Part shown: positions 56,305 through 64,000 of the stretch, piece after piece
How positions within the stretch are numbered: position 1 is the stretch's first letter
How the letters are laid out: every line of letters begins with the position of its first letter
NCBI GenBank assembly: GCA_017640615.1
Contig: JAEPQK010000002.1
Coordinates: 248,001 to 312,000, forward strand
Direction of reading: 5' to 3'
Length of the DNA: 64,000 bases
Origin: Rhizobiaceae bacterium
GTDB taxonomy: Bacteria; Pseudomonadota; Alphaproteobacteria; Rhizobiales; Rhizobiaceae
Position numbers and translations under genes: made by a program
Notes under the pieces: generated by a model
The model's input: the letters and a program-made list of their open reading frames with translations, nothing else
Databases searched by the model: none
Told to the model about the DNA's origin: nothing

Positions 56305-57021
56305 TTAAGAGGTCGTGTTGCCATAGGCGGGAATCCCGCCAGCGTCTTTCAGCATGCGGGCAAAATGCATCAGATTGAAAGTCATGATGGTGAGGTTCTT
56401 GCGGGTGAAATCATTATCGAAGCCCGCGCGGCTCCCGTCATCCTGCTCGTCGCCGTATGATGCGCCGGGGCCGGCTTCGCCGATCCAGCCGCAATCGGCC
56501 TGCGGCGGGATTGCGCAACCGATATGCTGCAGCGAATAAAGAACCGTGTTGGCGACGGCCTTGATGCCGTCTTCATTGCCGGTGACGACGCAGCCGCCAA
56601 CCTTGCCGTAATAGACATACTGGTCCTTGTCGTTGGTCTGAGCCGAGTGCGCGTAGAGACGCTCGATGATCACCCGGCAAATCGAGCTTTCTTCTCCGAG
56701 CCAGATCGGCGTGCCGATGACCAGAATGTCGGCCGCTTCGACCTTGGGCCAGATCTTTTCAGGCCAGTCGTCGGCCCTGGCGCCATGCTCGCGCATGTCA
56801 GGCTGCACGCCGAAGGCAATATCGTGTTCGGCGGCGCGAATGTATTCCACGCCGATGCCGCAACCCTCCATGAGGTCGATGGCATCGCGCATCAGCGTTT
56901 CGGTATGCGACTGCCCCTGGCTCGCACTCTTCAAAGTCGTGTTGATGAAAACCGCCTTGAGATCGGAATAGTCGATCCTGTTGTCGGCGATGAGTTTTTT
57001 CTGGCTGTCATTGAGCGGCAT
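56305..57021 (-). CDS. Flavodoxin-fold NAD(P)H-dependent oxidoreductase family protein
   Basis: [31 protein letters not shown]...[26 protein letters not shown]...[14 protein letters not shown]. Confidence 0.88.
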   Translation of the reverse strand: MPLNDSQKKLIADNRIDYSDLKAVFINTTLKSASQGQSHTETLMRDAIDLMEGCGIGVEYIRAAEHDIAFGVQPDMREHGARADDWPEKIWPKVEAADILVIGTPIWLGEESSICRVIIERLYAHSAQTNDKDQYVYYGKVGGCVVTGNEDGIKAVANTVLYSLQHIGCAIPPQADCGWIGEAGPGASYGDEQDDGSRAGFDNDFTRKNLTIMTFNLMHFARMLKDAGGIPAYGNTTS

Positions 57022-57079
57022 GATGATCCTCCTGATTGCTGAAAACGGCACCTAGTGCGGCTGGCAATCAAGTCACCCC

Positions 57080-58243
57080 TCACACCGCTTCTGCCATCAT
57101 TTCGCGGCCGATCAGCCAGCGGCGGATTTCGGACGTACCGGCGCCGATTTCGTAGAGCTTGGCGTCGCGAAGTAGGCGGCCGGCGGGAAACTCGTTGATA
57201 TAACCATTGCCGCCGAGCAGCTGGATCGCATCAAGTGCCATCTGCGTGGCGCGCTCGGCCGAATAGAGAATGCAGCCGGCGGCGTCCTTGCGGGTCGTCT
57301 CGCCGCGATCGCAGGCCGCGGCAACCGCGTAGACGTAGGAACGGCAGGCGTTCAGCGTCGTGTACATGTCGGCCATCTTGCCTTGCACGAGCTGGAACTC
57401 GCCGATGGCCTGACCGAACTGCCGCCGCTGGTGGACGTACGGTACCGCGACATCGAGGCAGGCGGCCATGATGCCGAGCGGTCCGGCCGAAAGCACGACG
57501 CGCTCGTAGTCGAGCCCCGACATCAGCACCTCAACGCCGCGCCCGTCCTCATGCAGCACGTTGTCATAAGGAACCTCGACGTCCTCAAACACGAGCTCGC
57601 CGGTGTCGGAGCCGCGCATGCCGAGCTTGTCGAGCTTCTGCGCCACCGAAAACCCTTTCATCTCACGCTCGATGATGAAGGCGGTGATGCCCCGGCTGGA
57701 GCGGTCGGGGTCGGTCTTGGCATAGACCACCAGCGTGCCGGCGGTCGGGCCGTTGGTGATCCACATCTTGGTGCCGTTGAGCACATAGCAGTCGTTGCGG
57801 CGCTCGGCCCGCAGCTTCATGGAAACGACGTCTGAGCCGGCGCCTGTTTCCGACATGGCCAGCGCACCGGCTTTTGCACCGGAGCAAAGGTCCGGCAGAT
57901 ACTTTTCTTTCTGCTCCTTGGTGCCCCAGCGATTGATCTGGTTGACGCACAGATTGGAATGCGCGCCGTAGGAGAGGCCGACGGCCGCACTTGCACGCGA
58001 AATTTCCTCCATCACGACAACATGGGCGAGGTAGCCCATGCCGGAGCCGCCGAAATCGGGATCGGCAGTCACGCCAAGCAGACCGAGTGCTCCGAGTTTT
58101 TCCCACAAATCGGCCGGGAAGGTGTTTTCCTGGTCTATTTCCGCCGCACGCGGCGCGATCTCGTCGGCCGCGAAACGGCGCACCATATCGCGAAGCGCGT
58201 CGATATCCTCGCCAAGCCCGAAATTAAGCGCGTTCAAGTACAT
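57080..58243 (-). CDS. Isovaleryl-CoA dehydrogenase
   Basis: Acyl-CoA dehydrogenase family; [72 protein letters not shown]; next to MCC. Confidence 0.93.
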   Translation of the reverse strand: MYLNALNFGLGEDIDALRDMVRRFAADEIAPRAAEIDQENTFPADLWEKLGALGLLGVTADPDFGGSGMGYLAHVVVMEEISRASAAVGLSYGAHSNLCVNQINRWGTKEQKEKYLPDLCSGAKAGALAMSETGAGSDVVSMKLRAERRNDCYVLNGTKMWITNGPTAGTLVVYAKTDPDRSSRGITAFIIEREMKGFSVAQKLDKLGMRGSDTGELVFEDVEVPYDNVLHEDGRGVEVLMSGLDYERVVLSAGPLGIMAACLDVAVPYVHQRRQFGQAIGEFQLVQGKMADMYTTLNACRSYVYAVAAACDRGETTRKDAAGCILYSAERATQMALDAIQLLGGNGYINEFPAGRLLRDAKLYEIGAGTSEIRRWLIGREMMAEAV

Positions 58244-58853
58244 GGGTTTTCTCCGAATGCCGGGCGGCGCCGACAAGGCGCATCGTCATGGCAAGATAGG
58301 TTTCGGTCACTTCGTCGACGGAGAGCCGCTCGTCGGGTCGGAACCAGACGATAACCCCCGTGATCATCTGAATGATCGCCATCGCGGTCATTGCACTATC
58401 TTCGATCAGGAATGAGCCGTCCTCCGCGCCCTCGCGCAGAATGGTCCGCAGCTCTTTCTCGTAGCGGTTGCGCAGCTTGAGAATGGCGCTCAGCCGCTCA
58501 TGTGACAGGCTGCGCAATTCCATGTTGTTGACATGGGTGGAGTGGCGCCGCTCGACATGGAAGCGGATGTGGTTGGCGACAAATGCCATGAGACGGGCGG
58601 AGCAGCCGCCGCGAATTGGCCGCGCGCTCTCCCAGCTGGCAATCAGTGCTTCCATATGCGCGATCATCAGATCGTAGAGCAGGTCTTCCTTGGTCGGGAA
58701 GTAGCGATAGAGCGCTGCGGCTTGCACACCCACCTCGGCTGCGAGCTGGCGCATAGTCACCGCCTCGTAGCCATGTCGCGCAATCAGGTTTACGGCCGCG
58801 TCGCGGATCGCCGCTTCCGTTCTCTGTCCGTCTGAACCTGCCGTACGCGCCAT
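58224..58853 (-). CDS. TetR-family regulator of the isovalerate/leucine degradation locus
   Basis: [53 protein letters not shown]; overlaps the IVD start. Confidence 0.93.
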   Translation of the reverse strand: MARTAGSDGQRTEAAIRDAAVNLIARHGYEAVTMRQLAAEVGVQAAALYRYFPTKEDLLYDLMIAHMEALIASWESARPIRGGCSARLMAFVANHIRFHVERRHSTHVNNMELRSLSHERLSAILKLRNRYEKELRTILREGAEDGSFLIEDSAMTAMAIIQMITGVIVWFRPDERLSVDEVTETYLAMTMRLVGAARHSEKTHVLERA

Positions 58854-58878
58854 ATTTTCCTCCTAGCTGTCATTAATA

Positions 58879-58909
58879 AAACAAGCGTTCATTTAATTCA
58901 AGCGACTTG
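58879..58909. promoter_or_regulatory. Candidate TetR operator region
   Basis: AAACAAGCGTTCATTT (imperfect palindrome) plus CAAG-CGA-CTTG immediately upstream of the TetR/IVD operon. Confidence 0.4.
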
Positions 58910-59033
58910 CGGTATGTCACACTCTTGAGTTGTCGGCCATGTCCCCTTGCGTGGCGTGCCTGTCGCCGTTAGCCTGCCAATAGCGCTGTGCCCACGGGCC
59001 GGCGCTTTTCATTTGCGCGAGCCGACCGACCCG

Positions 59034-59561
59034 ATGTTTCAGCCCAGCCTGACCGCCGATTGCGGACGATGCGCCGCCTTGTGCTGCGCGCATCACGCGT
59101 TTGACAGTTCGGACCAGTTCGCAATCGACAAACCCGCAGGCGTTCCATGCCCGAATCTGACCGGGTGCGGCCGGTGCAAAATCCATGAATCACTGGCCGA
59201 ACACGGCTTTCCCGGTTGCGAAAACTACGATTGCCTGGGCGCTGGGCAGCATGTGGTGCAAGGCCTGTTCGGCGGCCGCAGCTGGCTTTCCGAGCCCGCG
59301 CTCAAGGAACCCATGTTCGAGGCGTTCCGCATGATGCGCGGCGTGCACGAAGCGCTGCTACTGCTTCAAACGGCTCGCGGTCTGGCTCTGTCGGAGGAAG
59401 AGGCCGCGCGTTGTACCGAGCTGGAACGGACCCTTGTTCCCGAAAATGGCTGGACGCTTGCCGGGCTGATTGAGTTCGAGTCCGGTCCGGCCGTCGGCGA
59501 GGTTCACGCGTTCTTGCGTGGCCTGCAATACAAGGCGCAAAACTGGGCGAAGTCGGCCTGA
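59034..59561 (+). CDS. Cys-rich protein resembling the Cys-rich domain found with pentapeptide-repeat proteins
   Basis: CGRCAALCCAHHAFDSSDQFAIDKPAGVPCPNLTGCGRCKIHESLAEHGFPGCENYDCLGAGQHV. Confidence 0.7.
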   Translation: MFQPSLTADCGRCAALCCAHHAFDSSDQFAIDKPAGVPCPNLTGCGRCKIHESLAEHGFPGCENYDCLGAGQHVVQGLFGGRSWLSEPALKEPMFEAFRMMRGVHEALLLLQTARGLALSEEEAARCTELERTLVPENGWTLAGLIEFESGPAVGEVHAFLRGLQYKAQNWAKSA

Positions 59562-59594
59562 GAGACCAGCCATAGCCAGCGAGGGAGGTAAGGC

Positions 59595-59993
59595 GTGCAG
59601 ACATCGAAAATCGAACGGACAATGTTCAATATTGTGGCGGACGATGTCGGCGCCGTAAGCAACTTCTACATGCAACTACTGTCGTTCGAGCAGACCTTCG
59701 TCAGCGATTGGTATGTCGTTATGGTGCCGAAAGATGGGCCGAGGCTGGAACTGGGCATCATCGCCCGCACGAGCGACGTCACACCACACGCGTCGGCGAA
59801 CCGGCCGGGCGGCGGCTATCTCACATTCGTGGTCGAGAATGTGTTGTTCGCATTCGAGCAGGCAAAGGTCATGAATGCTGACATCATCGAACCTCCGACC
59901 GACATGGACTATGGCCAGCGGCGTATGATCCTGCGCGATCCGGCCGGTACCGTCATCGATATCTCGTCGCCAACTCCGACAATGACGGCCTAG
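59595..59993 (+). CDS. VOC/glyoxalase family protein
   Basis: MFNIVADDVGAVSNFYMQLLSFEQTFVSDWYVVMVPKDGPRLELGII...RMILRDPAGTVIDISS. Confidence 0.88.
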   Translation: MQTSKIERTMFNIVADDVGAVSNFYMQLLSFEQTFVSDWYVVMVPKDGPRLELGIIARTSDVTPHASANRPGGGYLTFVVENVLFAFEQAKVMNADIIEPPTDMDYGQRRMILRDPAGTVIDISSPTPTMTA

Positions 59994-61102
59994 TTTCCGC
60001 GCGCCTGCGCAAGCGCACCCGGAAGTTCTGCCGCGAAAATCGCCAGCTCGTCATCCGGGCCGGCACTCACACGAATGCAGCGGTCGAGCCCCGGCGCCAT
60101 CGGTTTGCGCACGAACACATCGCGCTCAAGCAGAGCGTTCATCAGCTTCAACGCGAATGCACCGTCGCCGGCATCGAGCGCAACAAAGTTTGTCGCCGAG
60201 GGCAGGGGGGCAAGCCCGTTTTCGCGGCCAATGCGGCCGATCTCCTCGCGCGCCCGGGCGACTTTGGCGCAGGTCTCGGCGAGATATGCCTGGTCAGCCA
60301 ATGCGGCCTGCGCCGCGATCTGCGTCATCAGGCTCATGCCGTAATGGTTGCGCACTTTCTCGAACGCGGCGATCGTATCCTCGTGGCCGATCGCATAGCC
60401 GCAGCGCATCCCTGCAAGCCCATAAGCCTTTGAGAATGTACGCATTCTGAGAACGTTCTTGCGTGACGGGTCGAGCGGCGGAATGGCAGATGCCGGCGCA
60501 AACTCACCATAAGCCTCGTCCAGAACGAACATGGTCGTTGGCGGCAAGGCGGCGGCGAAACGCTCAAGGTCGTCGGCTTCCCACCAACTCCCCATCGGAT
60601 TGTCCGGGTTGGAGAGATAGACGATCGGCGGGTTCTGCTCGCGCGCTGCGGCAAGCAGGCCGTCGAGATCCTCTCGGTCGTCGCGATAGGGCACGGCCAC
60701 GACCCGGCCGCCGAATCCCGCAATGTGGAAGTTGAACGTCGGATAGGCGCCGAGCGATGTAACGACGGGCTGCCCTTCTTCTACGTAGAGCCGGACCGCG
60801 AGGCCAAGCAGCCCGTCAATGCCTTCACCAATCGCGACATTCGCCGCCGGCACATCGAGATGCACCGAAAGCGCCTGCTTGAGATCGTAGCTTTCCGGGT
60901 CGCAATATTTCCACATGTCAGGCGCTGCCTCGGCCATCGCGGCAACGACCTTGGGCGAGGGGCCAATGCTGCTCTCATTGGCGCCGAGGCGTGCGCGAAA
61001 CGGGCGGCCGCGTTGGCGCTCCTGCGTTTCCGGCCCCACGAAGGGCACGGTGGACGGCAGGGAATGGGCGAGGCGGGTGAGTTTTGGCGAAATGTCGGTC
61101 AT
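59990..61102 (-). CDS. Histidinol-phosphate aminotransferase-like PLP-dependent aminotransferase
   Basis: YLSNPDNPMGSWWEADDLERF, FVLDEAYGEFAP, RTFSKAYGLAGMRCGYAI (PLP lysine). Confidence 0.92.
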   Translation of the reverse strand: MTDISPKLTRLAHSLPSTVPFVGPETQERQRGRPFRARLGANESSIGPSPKVVAAMAEAAPDMWKYCDPESYDLKQALSVHLDVPAANVAIGEGIDGLLGLAVRLYVEEGQPVVTSLGAYPTFNFHIAGFGGRVVAVPYRDDREDLDGLLAAAREQNPPIVYLSNPDNPMGSWWEADDLERFAAALPPTTMFVLDEAYGEFAPASAIPPLDPSRKNVLRMRTFSKAYGLAGMRCGYAIGHEDTIAAFEKVRNHYGMSLMTQIAAQAALADQAYLAETCAKVARAREEIGRIGRENGLAPLPSATNFVALDAGDGAFALKLMNALLERDVFVRKPMAPGLDRCIRVSAGPDDELAIFAAELPGALAQARGN

Positions 61103-61126
61103 CGTTTTTGGCTTCGTTTGAAAAGG

Positions 61127-62341
61127 CTAAAGGCGGCGCGCAATCTGGCCAAGCACGGCAATGTCGCGGGCGGTGGCATCGTCGTCACTGGGCGCGCCGC
61201 GCGACGCGGTTTTGGCAATCACGACGCCTGTTTCGGGATCGACCCAAACCCATTGCCCGTGAATGCCGATGCCGCAAAAACTGTCATGTTCGTCGCCTGT
61301 CGAATACCAGCAGGAACGATAGCGGCCATTTTCGAACAGGTCGGCAAAGTTGCCAGTTTTCCAGGCACTTACGCTGCCGTTGCGGCGCATGTCGGTAACC
61401 CAGCCGGCAGGCACGATTTGCTGTCCGCTGGCGGCACGGCCGCCATCGAGCATCAGCTGGCCAAACCAGGCGAGGTCGGAGATCGTCACGCAGATACCGC
61501 CAGCCGCGCGCGCCGTGCCGACGCCATCGACAGTGACATAAGCGACGCCTGTTGCGCCCATTGGTTGCCAAAGCCGCTCGGCCAGATAGCGGTGATACCG
61601 AACACCGGTCGCCCGCTCGATCACGATGCCCAGCATGTCCGTGTCAGGCGATGAATAGTAGAACCGGTCGCCGTGCTCGCCCCGCGCGCGGCCGAGCGAG
61701 GCCAGCACGGCCTGCAGCGATTCCGGCTCTGCGTCCGCCCGCTGTGGATTCCAAAGCATCGCCCGCCGGTAGCGGTCGAACGCCCCGTCGGCATCGAGAT
61801 ATTCCTCGTCGAAATCGATCGCGACGGTCATGTCGAGCAAATCGCGGACGCGCGCGTCGGCGAAGCCGCAGGAGGAAGGGAGATCGACATAGGCACTGAC
61901 CGATTGCTCGGGATCGAGCGCGCCATCCTCCACCGCGATCCCAGCCAGCATGCCGGTCACGGACTTTGATATGGAGAAAATCAGATGCGGTGCATCGAAA
62001 GAGGCATGAGCGGCACACCAGGCCGTGACCGCTTTGCCGTTTTTCAAAGCCAGAAAACAATCCGCCTCGGTCTGTTCGAAATAGGTGCTCACCTTGACAC
62101 GGCTGCCTGTCGCCGGATCATCGACCTCCAGGCCGTCAGGTGCCTGCGGCATCTCCGATTGCCCGGATGCGGGACACGAGATTGCGGCCGTCGGCACGAT
62201 TTCGCTGATATTCTGAAACGCCCAGCGGCAATGAGGCGCTGTACGCCAGTTCGCGAGCGTGACGTCGCTGCGTGAAAACTTGTCTGCCAAGGCGGTCCTC
62301 CGTTGCCGGAGTTGGATAGCCCGGGCGCTCTGCCGCCGCAA
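61127..62341 (-). CDS. Serine hydrolase, class C beta-lactamase/NylB-like
   Basis: LIFSISKSVTGMLAGIAVEDGAL (SxxK), YYSSPDTDMLG (YxS/N-type); exact start uncertain. Confidence 0.88.
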   Translation of the reverse strand: MRRQSARAIQLRQRRTALADKFSRSDVTLANWRTAPHCRWAFQNISEIVPTAAISCPASGQSEMPQAPDGLEVDDPATGSRVKVSTYFEQTEADCFLALKNGKAVTAWCAAHASFDAPHLIFSISKSVTGMLAGIAVEDGALDPEQSVSAYVDLPSSCGFADARVRDLLDMTVAIDFDEEYLDADGAFDRYRRAMLWNPQRADAEPESLQAVLASLGRARGEHGDRFYYSSPDTDMLGIVIERATGVRYHRYLAERLWQPMGATGVAYVTVDGVGTARAAGGICVTISDLAWFGQLMLDGGRAASGQQIVPAGWVTDMRRNGSVSAWKTGNFADLFENGRYRSCWYSTGDEHDSFCGIGIHGQWVWVDPETGVVIAKTASRGAPSDDDATARDIAVLGQIARRL

Positions 62342-62375
62342 TTGGGATCGTGGAGGAAACCGCCTAAGTGGGGAG

Positions 62376-63275
62376 CTAGGCCCGGTGCTCCAGCACCGCG
62401 ACGCATTTGTCGAGGTCGGTGGTGGCGAGGTGCGCGTAGCGCATCGTCATTTGCAGGGTCTGATGGCCGAGCCACATCTGGACGCGGCGAATGTCGATGC
62501 CGCCCTGCACAAGACGCGATGCACATGTGTGCCGCAAGGCATGCGGTACCAGGTCTTTATCGTTGCAGAACCCGGTTTCGGCCTTCGCTTCGTTCCAGAT
62601 GGCGCGGAATTTGTGCTGCGCGATATGACGGAAAGGGCCGCGCTGATGCTCTTTTTGCGCGCAGATGACACCGCAAGCCCGCTCGGTAAGCGGTACGGTG
62701 CGGCTGCGCCCGGATTTGGTGATCCAGAAGGTCACCCGGTGATTGCTGATGTCCGACCATTTGAGGCCGATCGCTTCGCCGAGCCTGCACCCGGTATCCA
62801 CGAGGAAGATGCTCAGACCGAGCGCGTCGCGCGAAATGTCGCCTATTGCGGCGAACAGTCGGTCCTCTTCCCCGCGCGTAAGAATGCGCAGGCGACCGGC
62901 CCGCTCCTTCTGGCGGCGAAATTCTGGAAGGCTGTGCAGATCGCCCATTTTGAACGCCTTGCGGAGCAGCTTCTGCAACGCCGCCATCTTGCGGTTGATC
63001 GTTGCATTGCTGTTGCCACGTTCGCGGAGCTTTCCGATCACTTCGTCCAGTGTTTCCTGGCTGAATGTCGAAAATTTTCTGCCAAGCAGGATTTCGTTTA
63101 TTTCGCCGATAAAGGACGTCACATTGTATTTGTGCGCCCCATTTTCCCAAAGAATGTCGCCATATTTGTCGAATAGCGACCCTAGCGAAATCTCTTTGAC
63201 AAGAGTGATATGAGCTTGATTGGTCCAGCCGGAATAGCTGTACTCGAACGAACTAACCTTGTTGGTGCTCATCAT
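62376..63275 (-). CDS. Tyrosine recombinase/integrase
   Basis: DTGCRLGEAIGLKW (Arg), TKSGRSRTVPL (Lys), HALRHTCASRLVQGG (HxxR), LGHQTLQMTMRYAHL (His, Tyr). Confidence 0.95.
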   Translation of the reverse strand: MMSTNKVSSFEYSYSGWTNQAHITLVKEISLGSLFDKYGDILWENGAHKYNVTSFIGEINEILLGRKFSTFSQETLDEVIGKLRERGNSNATINRKMAALQKLLRKAFKMGDLHSLPEFRRQKERAGRLRILTRGEEDRLFAAIGDISRDALGLSIFLVDTGCRLGEAIGLKWSDISNHRVTFWITKSGRSRTVPLTERACGVICAQKEHQRGPFRHIAQHKFRAIWNEAKAETGFCNDKDLVPHALRHTCASRLVQGGIDIRRVQMWLGHQTLQMTMRYAHLATTDLDKCVAVLEHRA

Positions 63276-63509
63276 GCGGCCGTCCCCAGTGCCGTATAGA
63301 CAGCGGATATATTTATTTTACTTATTAACATTGTTTAAATTCCGCTTTTTCAGCGTGATTTTTGCTGTCTGGCATGGTGCATGCTCCGAGCCCCTGGAAG
63401 CACTGCTGGCCGTATTTTTCTTGTCCCGTCGTCCTCTTTTTGGTTTCCCCAGCAGTTACGAACGTGATTGTTCGGTTCCTAGGCGAGAGCTTCGGCTCCA
63501 GCCTGATGA

Positions 63510-63541
63510 ATGAAGCCGGCGGTTGCCCGCCGGCTTCGTAG
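63510..63541 (-). terminator. Stem-loop downstream of the porin gene
   Basis: GAAGCCGGCG...CGCCGGCTTC hairpin past the porin stop; no strong T-tract. Confidence 0.45.
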
Positions 63542-63570
63542 TTATGTGGTAAGTTCCCGTTGTCGGTCGC

Positions 63571-64000
63571 TTACGGAATGTCGCGCTGGAAGCGAAGAAC
63601 ACCGTACCAGGAGCCAGTGCCTGCCGTAGCGTAGCCAACCTCCGGTCGAATCAGCAGATTCTCAACCGGCGTGAACGCGATGCTCGCGCCAAAATCCCAG
63701 CTACCGGTGTCGAACCACTGCGCTCGAGCGTTGAACGCGACCTTTTCAGTTGCTTGGGCACTCACGTGACCGAGGACCGACCAGTTGGTCTGTCTTCCGG
63801 AAACCTGATACTGACCGGCGCCGCTCGTGTAGAACACGTGAACGCCGCCACTAAAGCCGGTGTTAGGTGCACTGAAACGCAGAACGCCCTTCGCGCCCCA
63901 AGTGCCGGTACTGTCATCGTAACCGGCTATTGCACCGAACGAACCCCAACCTTGGGCGAAGTTGAAACCACCTTCGATGTCCGGAACCCAATTGGCGTTG
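63571..64000 (-). CDS. Porin (alphaproteobacterial RopA/Omp2-type), truncated by the window edge
   Basis: Frame stays open to base 64000: ...NANWVPDIEGGFNFAQGWGSFGAIAGYDDSTGTWGAKGVLRFSAPNTGFSGGVHVFY...ENLLIRPEVGYATAGTGSWYGVLRFQRDIP. Confidence 0.9.
   Translation of the reverse strand, partial: NANWVPDIEGGFNFAQGWGSFGAIAGYDDSTGTWGAKGVLRFSAPNTGFSGGVHVFYTSGAGQYQVSGRQTNWSVLGHVSAQATEKVAFNARAQWFDTGSWDFGASIAFTPVENLLIRPEVGYATAGTGSWYGVLRFQRDIP

Noticed and set aside
55163-56308. 381-aa plus-strand ORF
   Set aside because: Antisense shadow of MCC beta
63259-63513. 84-aa ORF upstream of the integrase
   Set aside because: AT-rich intergenic, no plausible RBS or domain; likely spurious
1-64000. tRNA/rRNA genes
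   Set aside because: No cloverleaf or rRNA-like segments recognised by eye; tRNAscan-SE/Infernal would be needed to exclude them

Overview
The window is a high-GC alphaproteobacterial chromosome segment, most consistent with Rhizobiales, and almost fully coding. (1) ~1-11.1 kb: an RcGTA-type gene transfer agent structural cluster, truncated at the left edge, running g4 (prohead protease) to g15 (1301-aa megatron), followed by a small holin-like membrane protein. (2) ~11.2-30.9 kb: a conserved rhizobial block of feuN-like/feuP/feuQ, ccmIEFH (cycHJKL), degP, a second two-component pair, glnE, an EF-hand protein, a PleC-like kinase and pepN. (3) ~31-45 kb: mostly metabolic genes, including an orphan CoxL-form-II-like molybdoenzyme subunit, EamA, an MmyB-type regulator, UDG, ETF-QO, a lipid kinase, AMP nucleosidase and GST. 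(4) ~45-59 kb: a leucine/isovalerate (liu) degradation locus (TetR, isovaleryl-CoA dehydrogenase, flavodoxin, MCC beta ... MCC alpha) split by ~7.6 kb. The gap holds an HWE kinase, secreted proteins, a gene interrupted in frame by a palindromic heptad-repeat element, a toxin-first TA module and a lower-GC DUF5677 gene. (5) ~59-64 kb: a Cys-rich protein, VOC protein, HisC-like aminotransferase, serine hydrolase, solitary tyrosine recombinase and a truncated porin. The best leads are a compound stem-loop covering the degP ribosome-binding site, the in-frame heptad palindromic element, the TA operator over a near-leaderless promoter, LiuR-like palindromes, and GTA-specific features (terminator after the capsid gene, linked holin candidate). 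No CRISPR array, rRNA or tRNA was recognised. All calls come from reading the sequence and the supplied translations; no database search was run.
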